Shown one piece after another: positions 39,853 through 46,921 of a stretch of 64,000 nt of DNA. The first letter of the stretch is position 1. Each line of letters opens with the position of its first letter. Where the stretch lies: contig NZ_FXAM01000001.1 of the NCBI RefSeq assembly GCF_900155475.1, positions 2,219,501 to 2,283,500 on the forward strand, in the 5' to 3' direction. The stretch comes from Methylomagnum ishizawai. GTDB taxonomy: Bacteria > Pseudomonadota > Gammaproteobacteria > Methylococcales > Methylococcaceae. Below the pieces are notes generated by a model that saw nothing but the letters and a program-made list of their open reading frames with translations, was not told the origin of the DNA and searched no databases. The position numbers were made by a program, and so were the translations under genes.

Positions 39853-41196
39853 ATGCGTTTGATCTCACGCATAAAAAGCCGGTGGTCGGAATCCCTGTTG
39901 AGTTGGTCGGAAAGCGTCGGGTTGGGAGCGGAAGAATCGGCCAGGACGGGAAAGCCGGGGTCCGAGTCCATGCCCATCACCCTGCCCATGCTCAGGCGGT
40001 TGTTCCCGATCCGCCATCTCGCCGAGGATGAACTGGCCGCCTTCCAGGCCGGGCGCGAAGCCGAGTTTTACGAGTCCGGTCGGGTTTTGTGCCGGATCGG
40101 CGACCCCGACCGGGCGTTGTGGTACCTGTTGGAGGGCCGGGTGCGCGTCACCCCCAAGACCGGGTCGGCCTACGAACTGGGGACGGATGATGTGAAGGCC
40201 AACTTCCCGCTGTGCGCCAACCGCGAGGAAGGCGTCACGGCGACCGCCCTGACGCCGGTGTGGATGCTGAGGGTTTCCCCGTCCCTCATGGCCCACAGCG
40301 CCCTGCGCAAGCCCAGGGAATGGGGTGGCGATCCCAAGCTGCCCGCCGGGTTGCGCGGCAATCCGCTGCTCCGGGCGTTGCGCGATATCTATCCGCGCCG
40401 GCATTTGAGCCTCCCGGTCCAGCCCCAGGTGCTGGCCTGCCTGCAAGCCGCCGTGGGCCGCCAGGCCGAAGCCCCGGAAATCGCCGCCATCGCCCTGACC
40501 GATCCCGCCATCGCCACCAAGCTGGTCGCCATCGCCAATAGTCCCTTGTTCTTTGCCGCCGATGGCGCTTTCTTGAATGGGCAAGCCGCGGTCGAACGCC
40601 TGGGGCCGAAGGCCATCCGTGTGCTATTGGCCGCCTTGTACCGCCCGGAGCCGGAAGGCGGGGCCGATCCGTTGCTGGTCCGCCTGCGCCAGCGCTGGTG
40701 GCGCGATAGCCTCTACCGCTCGGCCCTGTGCTGGGAGTTGGCGGCCCAATGTCCCGGCACCGACCCGGACCGGGCGGGTCTGGCGGGTTTGCTCTCCGCC
40801 GTTGGCGGCGGTGTCTGCCTGGACCTGGTGGCCCAGGTTTCCCGCGAATTATGGCAGGAAGACGATATCACCCTGGTGTCGCACTGGGTCGGCGGGACGC
40901 TCGGGGCGTTCTTGCTGGAACGCTGGAACTTCCCCAAGGAATGGACCGTCCTGCCGCTGCGGGCCAGCGAATGGACCCGGCCTCAAAGGGACGGAACCCT
41001 GGCCCCGACCGATCTGGTGGCACTGGCCCATTGGCTGGCCGCCAGCGAATCCGGCGCGGATTGGGAGTTGCCCAGCATCGACGCCTTGCCAGCCTATGCC
41101 AAGTTCAGGGCGGTGGCGTCCGGCAAAAGCCTGTCCGCCGTGCAGGGCCAGGCCCGGCGGCGGGCCGAGGCCGCGCTCGGGATGTTGGGGTTATAG
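39853..41196 (+). CDS. cyclic-nucleotide-binding-like / HDOD domain protein
   Basis: The 447-aa cytoplasmic protein begins with a Ser/Arg-rich segment (about 1-40). A CRP-type cNMP-binding beta-roll is at about 50-145 (SGRVLCRIGDPDRALWYLLEGRVRV). An HDOD domain follows at about 170-340 (LSLPVQPQVLACLQAAVG, ITDPAIATKL-like ALTDPAIATKLVAIAN). HDOD proteins are signalling scaffolds without the HD metal site. The linkage of a cNMP domain to HDOD is known in gammaproteobacteria. The gene is monocistronic, with an AT-rich upstream region and a strong terminator downstream (41305-41336). Confidence 0.85.
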   Translation: MRLISRIKSRWSESLLSWSESVGLGAEESARTGKPGSESMPITLPMLRRLFPIRHLAEDELAAFQAGREAEFYESGRVLCRIGDPDRALWYLLEGRVRVTPKTGSAYELGTDDVKANFPLCANREEGVTATALTPVWMLRVSPSLMAHSALRKPREWGGDPKLPAGLRGNPLLRALRDIYPRRHLSLPVQPQVLACLQAAVGRQAEAPEIAAIALTDPAIATKLVAIANSPLFFAADGAFLNGQAAVERLGPKAIRVLLAALYRPEPEGGADPLLVRLRQRWWRDSLYRSALCWELAAQCPGTDPDRAGLAGLLSAVGGGVCLDLVAQVSRELWQEDDITLVSHWVGGTLGAFLLERWNFPKEWTVLPLRASEWTRPQRDGTLAPTDLVALAHWLAASESGADWELPSIDALPAYAKFRAVASGKSLSAVQGQARRRAEAALGMLGL

Positions 41197-41304
41197 GTGT
41201 TCTTGCGTATGGTCCGCGCCCGCCGAGGCTAGGAATATATCGCCGCAAGGGCAAGGAAGCGCAAAGGATGCGTCGAAGGGCAAGGGGATAGCCAATGGAA
41301 GCCG

Positions 41305-41336
41305 AGGCCGACCGGGGAAACCAGGTCGGCCTTTTT
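41305..41336 (+). terminator. rho-independent terminator of the HDOD gene
   Basis: AGGCCGACC (41305-41313) pairs with GGTCGGCCT (41324-41332) across a 10-base loop and is followed by a run of T. It lies about 110 bases after the HDOD stop on the same strand. Confidence 0.85.
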
Positions 41337-41385
41337 GTTGGCACGTTGCGGAACTGCGCGTCCCGGTCGGGATGGGCTCCCAGCG

Positions 41386-41494
41386 ATGTAACCCATCATC
41401 CCCGCTCATCCCTCAATCGGCCAAGGCCTCCATTATCCACCAGCCCACTTGTTCCGGGGGGAAAACGGGAAGCTATTTCCGGCCAGATTCTTAT
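41386..41494 (-). repeat. IS end remnant, second copy of the 30.26 kb repeat
   Basis: About 105 bases match 30256-30363 in the same orientation at roughly 88% identity (about a dozen differences). The match ends at the counterpart of the transposase start codons (ATGATGGGTTAC on the minus strand). Only the terminal part of the IS is left here, without coding sequence. Confidence 0.6.
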
Positions 41495-41580
41495 CGACGG
41501 CAAAACGGACCCGATCCCACCCCCAAAATCGGCGCTATCATACGAACCGCTTTCAATTGGCCCGAGGAGGGCGGTTTTTC

Positions 41581-41790
41581 TTGAACCCGAACCGCGCCAT
41601 AGAATCCCCCTGCGTCCGCAACTGCTGCCTAGACCAACACAATATCTGCCTGGGTTGCTTCCGCGCCCTCGAAGAAATCATGCGCTGGTCCCAGGCCGAT
41701 GACACGGAACGCGCCGCCATACTCGCCAATACCCGGCGCAGGCGGGCGCTTAGCCTCGCCAGCAAGGACAACCGGCCCGGCCTGGACTAG
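41581..41790 (+). CDS. DUF1289 small cysteine-rich protein
   Basis: The 69-aa protein shows the DUF1289 pattern SPCVRNCCLDQHNICLGC followed by RALEEIMRW, with cysteines likely binding metal or an Fe-S unit. Function is unknown; family members often neighbour oxidoreductase genes. The start is TTG at 41581, chosen because GAGGAGG lies about 10 bases upstream and the family begins just before SPC. The longer upstream frame overlaps the IS remnant and is not conserved. Confidence 0.75.
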   Translation: MNPNRAIESPCVRNCCLDQHNICLGCFRALEEIMRWSQADDTERAAILANTRRRRALSLASKDNRPGLD

Positions 41791-41920
41791 CGGTTTTTAT
41801 CGCCGCTTTTTGTGAACCGGGCGGCAAAAACGCAAAAAATTGGAGGACGGAGCCGATGGCGGATGGCGGTACGCGCTAAACTGGGAGTAGGGCATACCCA
41901 GCACGCCCTTGGAGGAAGAT

Positions 41921-42178
41921 ATGAGCGCTTATCCGGTCGGCGGCTCCGGCTCCCAAGCCCTACAGCAAGCCTATAAGCACATGAACGACGCGGCTTCCCG
42001 GATCGCCCGCGATTCCACTACCGCCGCCCATCCCAAAACCGAAGCCGCCAGCAGCGGCAACAGCGCCACCCAATCCTTGGTCGAGATGAAGGAGTCCTCG
42101 GCGCAAACCCAGGCGGGCGTCAAAGCCGTCAAGGCCCAGGACGGCATGGTCGGCACCTTGTTCGACGACTACGCTTGA
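41921..42178 (+). CDS. small hydrophilic protein of unknown function
   Basis: The 85-aa product starts at ATG 41921 with GGAGGA 9 bases upstream. It is Ala/Ser/Gln-rich, with a helical C-terminus ending VKAQDGMVGTLFDDYA. This faintly recalls the short putative motility or flagellar-like proteins that end in a similar helix with a terminal G-T-hydrophobic-D pattern. No membrane segment, signal peptide or Cys is present. It converges on ubiA (gap of 18 bases). The ribosome-binding site and length make it a credible gene, but the function is unknown. Confidence 0.6.
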   Translation: MSAYPVGGSGSQALQQAYKHMNDAASRIARDSTTAAHPKTEAASSGNSATQSLVEMKESSAQTQAGVKAVKAQDGMVGTLFDDYA

Positions 42179-42196
42179 TCCTTGCGGGCGGCGGCC

Positions 42197-43069
42197 TCAG
42201 CGTAGCGCGTAATCCAGCGCCAATCCCGCGAACACCGCCAGCCCGAACCAATTGTTATTGAGGAAGGCCCGGAAGCACTCGGGCTTGCCCCGCTCCCGGA
42301 TCAGTCCTTGCTGATAGCCCGCCAGCCCTGCCGCCACCGCCAGCCCGGCGTAATACGCCCCGCCCAAATCCGCCTGCCATCCCACCGCGCCCAAGATCGC
42401 CAGCATCAGCGCCTGCAACAGGGTCAGGATCAGCCGGTCGTGCCGCCCAAACAGGATGGCGGTGGATTTCACCCCGATCCTGATATCGTCGTCGCGGTCC
42501 ACCATGGCGTACATGGTGTCGTAGATCAGCGCCCAAAGGATGGTGGCGGCGTAGATTTCCCAGGCGATGAAGGGGACGCCGCCGGTTTCCGCCGCGAAGC
42601 TCATCGGCACCGCCCAGCCGAACGCCAGCCCCAGATATGCCTGCGGCCAATGGGTGTAGCGCTTCATGAAGGGGTAGGACGCCGCCAACAGCGCCCCCGG
42701 CACCGACAAAGCGATGGTGAGCCCATTCAGGGTCAATACCAGGGCGAAGGCAACCAGGCACAGCGCCACGAACAGCCATAGGGCCGACTTGGGCGCGATT
42801 TCCCCCGCCGCGATGGGCCGGAGCTTGGTGCGCTCGACATGCGGGTCGAAATCGCGGTCGGCGTAGTCGTTGATGACGCAACCGGCGGCCCGCATCAACA
42901 CCGTGCCCAGGACGATCACGAACACCACGTAAGGCGAGGGATGGCCTTGCCCTGCGATCCACAAGGCCCATAGCCCCGGCCAGAGCAACAGCAGGATACC
43001 GATAGGTTTGTCGAAGCGCATCAAGCGCCAATAGGCGTCGAAACGGGCGGCGGGGATGGGCGTCATCAT
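42197..43069 (-). CDS. ubiA: 4-hydroxybenzoate polyprenyltransferase
   Basis: The 290-aa integral membrane enzyme attaches the isoprenoid tail to 4-hydroxybenzoate in ubiquinone synthesis. The Mg-diphosphate motif is [16 protein letters not shown] (near residue 70) and the second aspartate-rich motif is [13 protein letters not shown] (near 190), with about nine membrane helices. The ATG overlaps the ubiC stop (ATGA), so the ubiCA pair is translationally coupled. Length and motifs are normal. Confidence 0.96.
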   Translation of the reverse strand: MMTPIPAARFDAYWRLMRFDKPIGILLLLWPGLWALWIAGQGHPSPYVVFVIVLGTVLMRAAGCVINDYADRDFDPHVERTKLRPIAAGEIAPKSALWLFVALCLVAFALVLTLNGLTIALSVPGALLAASYPFMKRYTHWPQAYLGLAFGWAVPMSFAAETGGVPFIAWEIYAATILWALIYDTMYAMVDRDDDIRIGVKSTAILFGRHDRLILTLLQALMLAILGAVGWQADLGGAYYAGLAVAAGLAGYQQGLIRERGKPECFRAFLNNNWFGLAVFAGLALDYALR

Positions 43070-43638
43070 GGGTTTTGCTCCAGGGCGAACAGGGCGGGCA
43101 GGAAGAATTCGGCGACCAGCAGACAGCCCGGACCGATGCGGTAGCAGGAACGGCGGCCCCGGATTTTCCCAGTGAGATTGAGGCTTGCCGCCAATTCGCG
43201 CCGCCAGAGCCGGGGTTCGAGGGCCGTGAGTTCCAGATGGGTGCGTTCCAGGCGGGGGTCGCGGAATAGGATTTCCCCGAGGGGGCGGGTGCCCAGGCGG
43301 GCCAGCGCGTGCCCGGCCCCGCGCAGGGTGTCCGCCGGGATGACGCTACGGGCCGCGACCAAGGGCCGGTCGCCGCATTGCAATAGGACTTCGCGCACCA
43401 CCACCCGCCGTAGCTGGGGGAGTCCGAGCGCCCGCGCTTCGTCGGCATAGGGCTGTGCCCAGTTTTGCCGTAGCAGCCGCACCCGGAATTTTTCGCCGCA
43501 CAGGGCGCGGAGCCGCAGGGTTAGCGAGCCTTGCTCGAATAGCCAGGATTCGGCACCGGGCGGGATGTGGTGGCTTTGGCCGGGGCGGACGGGACGCCAA
43601 ACGGGCGGGCGGGCGAACAGCGGGCTGCGGGTGGTCAA
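43066..43638 (-). CDS. ubiC: chorismate pyruvate-lyase
   Basis: The 190-aa enzyme removes pyruvate from chorismate to give 4-hydroxybenzoate, the first committed step of ubiquinone synthesis. Family marks include [18 protein letters not shown] (near residue 50), [20 protein letters not shown] (near 80), [10 protein letters not shown] and the C-terminal RRSCYRI. The ATG at 43638 gives the family length. It overlaps ubiA by four bases and is first in the operon. Confidence 0.93.
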   Translation of the reverse strand: MTTRSPLFARPPVWRPVRPGQSHHIPPGAESWLFEQGSLTLRLRALCGEKFRVRLLRQNWAQPYADEARALGLPQLRRVVVREVLLQCGDRPLVAARSVIPADTLRGAGHALARLGTRPLGEILFRDPRLERTHLELTALEPRLWRRELAASLNLTGKIRGRRSCYRIGPGCLLVAEFFLPALFALEQNP

Positions 43639-43710
43639 AGGCGTGGTCTCGGGATGGGGCGGGGCATTCTAGCAAAGGGCAGTGGGCCTGAGGGTGACAC
43701 GTGCCGTGTT

Positions 43711-43730
43711 CCGCTACGCTCCATCCGGGC
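43711..43730. repeat. 20-base dispersed repeat, copy 1
   Basis: CCGCTACGCTCCATCCGGGC occurs here and, with one difference (A to G), at 54621-54640. Both copies are in the same orientation and at gene edges. Such short repeats are frequent intergenic elements; no function is inferred. Confidence 0.5.
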
Positions 43731-43800
43731 ACGGCTATCCGAGTGAGGTTATTCGTCGTAGTCGTCGGGGTATTCCGTGATGGTTCTGCCCTAATCGGGA

Positions 43801-44261
43801 TTTGACGGGGTGATCGGGGTGGAGGTGACCACGGTGGAATGGTCGGACTGTGGGGTGTTCGAGGGGTTGCTCGACCAGATCGAGGGCTGGATCGGGCAAG
43901 TGGACGGCGATGGCGCTTACGATATCTGCGGGGTCTACGAGGCGGGGATGGCGCGGGACGCGGCGGTGGTGGTGCCGCCGAGGGGGAACGCGGTGCCCTG
44001 GGAGGAAGGCCATCCCCGCATGCAGGCGCTGGCCGACATCGTCGGCAGTCCCTGCCGGGCTGGAAGCAAGCGACGGGTTACCACCGTCGGAGCCTGGTCG
44101 AGAACGCCTTCTACCGTTTCAAGCAACTGTTCGGGGATCGCCTGGCCTCGCGGATCTTCGAAAGGTAGGTGACGGAAGTCCACGCGCGGGTCGCCGCCAT
44201 GAACACCATGACCGCCCTCGGCATGCCGGTTTCGGTTCGTCTAGGCGTTACTGCGCCCTGA
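43801..44261 (+). pseudogene. IS5-family (IS903-like) transposase, frameshifted C-terminal remnant
   Basis: The first frame reads VTTVEWSDCGVFEGLL, IGQVDGDGAYDICGVYEA and VVVPPRGNAVPWEEGHPRM, typical of the second half of IS5-type transposases. Near 44057 homology moves to the next frame (WKQATGYHRRSLVENAFYRFKQLFGDRLASRIFER). That frame meets TAG where the family has Gln, then continues with VTEVHARVAAMNTMTALGMPVSV to the TGA at 44261. It thus has a frameshift, a nonsense codon and no N-terminal half, and is inactive. Confidence 0.85.
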
Positions 44262-44295
44262 ACTTGCAGGGGCAAGGGAAAAAGCGACCATACCG

Positions 44296-44547
44296 TTATT
44301 TACGCACCAACGCCCTGGTCAACCCATAGTCATCGCAGAACCGGTGGAAATATCCCTTGTCCGCGTCTAGCAAGGTCAGTTCCGCCCGCGACGCGCCTTC
44401 CCCGGTCGTCAACAAATGCACTTCGGTCGGGATGTACGGCACGGCACGCAGACGGGCCAGTTCGGTCACCACTTGTGGCGTCAGACCGGTGACCGCCAAC
44501 AGGATGCGGCGGGGATAGGTTTCCGGCTGCGTGGCCCGGGTCCCAAT
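44296..44547 (-). pseudogene. fragment of a CRISPR-associated NE0113-family protein
   Basis: On the minus strand a frame without a usable ATG reads TYPRRILLAVTGLTPQVVTE, then a divergent or shortened stretch, then PYIPTEVHLLTTGEGASRAEL and GYFHRFCDDYGL, ending at TAA 44296. This is the N-terminal third of the NE0113 family (TIGR02584; CARF-fold, CRISPR ring-nuclease-like), normally over 200 residues. The rest is missing. No cas gene or CRISPR array is present, and the neighbour is a broken transposase, so it is a relic. Confidence 0.65.
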
Positions 44548-44570
44548 TATCCCGTCAGCGTGGCCGGGAG

Positions 44571-44608
44571 AAATATAAAGCCGCCCCCGGCCATGCCGGG
44601 GGCGGCTT
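44571..44608 (-). terminator. rho-independent terminator of the phospholipase gene
   Basis: AAGCCGCCCCCGGC (44578-44591) pairs exactly with GCCGGGGGCGGCTT (44595-44608), with a CAT loop. On the minus strand the stem is followed by TTTATATTT. It is 17 bases beyond the phospholipase stop. Confidence 0.9.
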
Positions 44609-44625
44609 TTGCGTGGCGGCGGGGT

Positions 44626-46743
44626 TTAGAGCAGCCCGCCCATGGCCGGATCGGAGAGGCTGTCCTTGCCGTTCTCGACATGGCCGGCCAGGTGGTGCTC
44701 GAAACCGGCGTCCTCGGCCACCGTGACCACCAAGTCATACCAGCCATATTGGCTGCGCAGCGACCAGGAGCGCGACACCGCTTCCAAGGCCGGAATCGCC
44801 TTTTGGAAGACCTTGCCGGTGTATTGGTCCAGGACCGATACCCGCAGCTTGCGCCCGGTCAGGTTAACGATATTCAGCGCGATATTGCCCTTCTGTTGGT
44901 CGTAGCTCGCTTGCACGTCCAGGTTGGCCCGGCCATGGCCCTCGACCCCGCCCTTGAAGCCCCGGTAGAAGCCATTGGGACCATAGACCGACAGGTCGTA
45001 TTCGGTGGTGCCGCCCGCGGCGATGTTCCAGACGCCTTCGAGCTGCTTGCCCGGTTCCACCGTGTAGCAGCGGGGCGCGTCCAACTCATGGCCCGAGCGG
45101 ACCTGGAACACGGCGGTGGCCTGGCCGATGTTGTCGAAGTCGATGGCGAAGGATTGCTTCGCGGTTTGCACGCTGCCGTGGGCGTGCAGGGTGTAGGGCA
45201 GGGCGCGGGCCGGACGTACGCCGGTTTCCTGGTGCGGCATCAGCGGCAGGGTGGGCGGCACCAACGGATCGTTGGGATGGGGTACCAAGTCGGTGGGCAG
45301 GTAGGACGCCGCCTTGGGCAACTTGACCTTGCGGGCGTTGGCCTTGGAGAAATCGAAGGCGCTGGTGAGATCGCCCACCACCGCCCGCCGCCACGGGGTG
45401 ATATTGGTTTCGGCCAGGCCGGGATGCTCGTCGCCGAAACGCGCTTCGATGAAGTGGATCACCGAGGTGTGGTCGAACACCTGCGAATTCACCCAGCCGC
45501 CCTTGCTCCAGGGCGACACCACCAGCATCGGCACGCGGATGCCGAGTCCATAGGGGGCGGGCACCGGCTGGCGGGGGTCTTGCGGATTGCCCGGATAGAT
45601 TTCATTGCGGGTATCGACCGTCGAACCGCCTTGGGTGGCATCCATTGGCGGGGTGGGCGGGACCATGTGGTCGAAGAAGCCGCCTTCCTCGTCGAAATTG
45701 ATGAACAGGACGGTCTTGCTCCACACCTCGGGATTGGCGACCAAGGCGTCCATCACCTGGGACACATACCAAGCGCCCCAATTGGCCGGCCAGTTCGGAT
45801 GTTCGGTGTAGGCTTCGGGCGCGGCGATATAGGAGATTTGCGGCAGGGTGCCGTTCAGCACGTCGGCGCGGAAATCTTCCAGCAGCTTGTGCGGGTCGCG
45901 GCCCTGGGCTTTGATCTCGGTGCCGGTGCGGGCGTTGTCGTAGAGCGGGTCGCCGGGCTGGGCGTTCTGGTACTGGTGGAAGTACAGCAGGGAATTATCG
46001 CCGTAGTTGCCGATGAAGGCGTCGCCGGTCCAGCCCCACCAATGGCCATTGTCGGCGTCGAGTCCGTCGCCGATATCTTGGTAGACCTTCCAGGTGATGC
46101 CCGCGCTTTGCAGGCGTTCCGGGAAGGTGTGCCAAGCGTAGCCCGCCTCGTCGTTGAAGATCACCGGGCCGCCGCCTTGGCCGTCGTTGCCGCACCAGCC
46201 GGTCCACAGGTGGTAGCGGTTGGTGTCGGTGCCGCCCATCACCGAGCAGTAATAGGCGTCGCACACGGTGAAGGCGTCGGCCAGGGCGTAGTGGTAGGGA
46301 ATATCCTTGCGGGTGTGGTAGGTCATGGCGACCTGGCCCTTGTTGGCGATCCAATCGTTGTACTTGCCCCAGTTCCACGCGCCATGGGTGTTGTTCCAGC
46401 TATGCGGCGGGTCGCTCAGGAACATCTGGCCCACGCTCTCCACATCGGGCCGGAACGGCAGCAATTCGCCCGCGCCATTGGGCTGGACCCAGACCGGCTT
46501 GCCATTGGGCAGCTTCGCGGCGCGGGGGTCGTTGAAGCCGCGCACGCCCCGCAACGCGCCGAAATAATGGTCGAAGGAGCGGTTTTCCTGGGTCAGGATG
46601 ACGATGTGTTGGACATCCTTGAGCGTGCCGGTGGGGCTGGAGGCCGGGATTTCCAGGGCGCGGGCGATGTTGTCCGGGAGCATCGAGCTGGTGGCTCCCA
46701 AGCCCATGATTTTCAAGAAGTCGCGACGGTCGAATTGTGACAT
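44626..46743 (-). CDS. Tat-exported phospholipase C-type phosphoesterase
   Basis: The 705-aa enzyme belongs to the non-hemolytic phospholipase C / acid phosphatase (phosphoesterase) family. It starts MSQFDRRDFLKIMGLG, with a twin-arginine signal. The core motifs are HIVILTQENRSFDHYFGAL near residue 48, HSWNNTHGAWN near 115, FINFDEEGGFFDHMVPP near 350 and SPWSKGGWVNSQVFDHTSVIHFIE near 430. Two C-terminal beta-domains of the family (DUF756-like) cover about 510-690. It probably cleaves phospholipid head groups or other phosphodiesters in the periplasm or outside; the substrate is not known. It is monocistronic, with a strong terminator. Confidence 0.9.
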   Translation of the reverse strand: MSQFDRRDFLKIMGLGATSSMLPDNIARALEIPASSPTGTLKDVQHIVILTQENRSFDHYFGALRGVRGFNDPRAAKLPNGKPVWVQPNGAGELLPFRPDVESVGQMFLSDPPHSWNNTHGAWNWGKYNDWIANKGQVAMTYHTRKDIPYHYALADAFTVCDAYYCSVMGGTDTNRYHLWTGWCGNDGQGGGPVIFNDEAGYAWHTFPERLQSAGITWKVYQDIGDGLDADNGHWWGWTGDAFIGNYGDNSLLYFHQYQNAQPGDPLYDNARTGTEIKAQGRDPHKLLEDFRADVLNGTLPQISYIAAPEAYTEHPNWPANWGAWYVSQVMDALVANPEVWSKTVLFINFDEEGGFFDHMVPPTPPMDATQGGSTVDTRNEIYPGNPQDPRQPVPAPYGLGIRVPMLVVSPWSKGGWVNSQVFDHTSVIHFIEARFGDEHPGLAETNITPWRRAVVGDLTSAFDFSKANARKVKLPKAASYLPTDLVPHPNDPLVPPTLPLMPHQETGVRPARALPYTLHAHGSVQTAKQSFAIDFDNIGQATAVFQVRSGHELDAPRCYTVEPGKQLEGVWNIAAGGTTEYDLSVYGPNGFYRGFKGGVEGHGRANLDVQASYDQQKGNIALNIVNLTGRKLRVSVLDQYTGKVFQKAIPALEAVSRSWSLRSQYGWYDLVVTVAEDAGFEHHLAGHVENGKDSLSDPAMGGLL

Positions 46744-46921
46744 GGTGGTATTGGCCTCGTTAAGCGATGGGCGGATAAAAACGCCGCGCAAGCTAACAAG
46801 GCGGTATGTCAGGTCGATGTAGGAACGGTTATGCAATGATGGCAGGACGATCCGCGCCGCCCAGGACCGGGCGGGCTGTTAAAATCCCGCCTTCCCATCC
46901 ATCCTTCCCCGAACACCCCCC

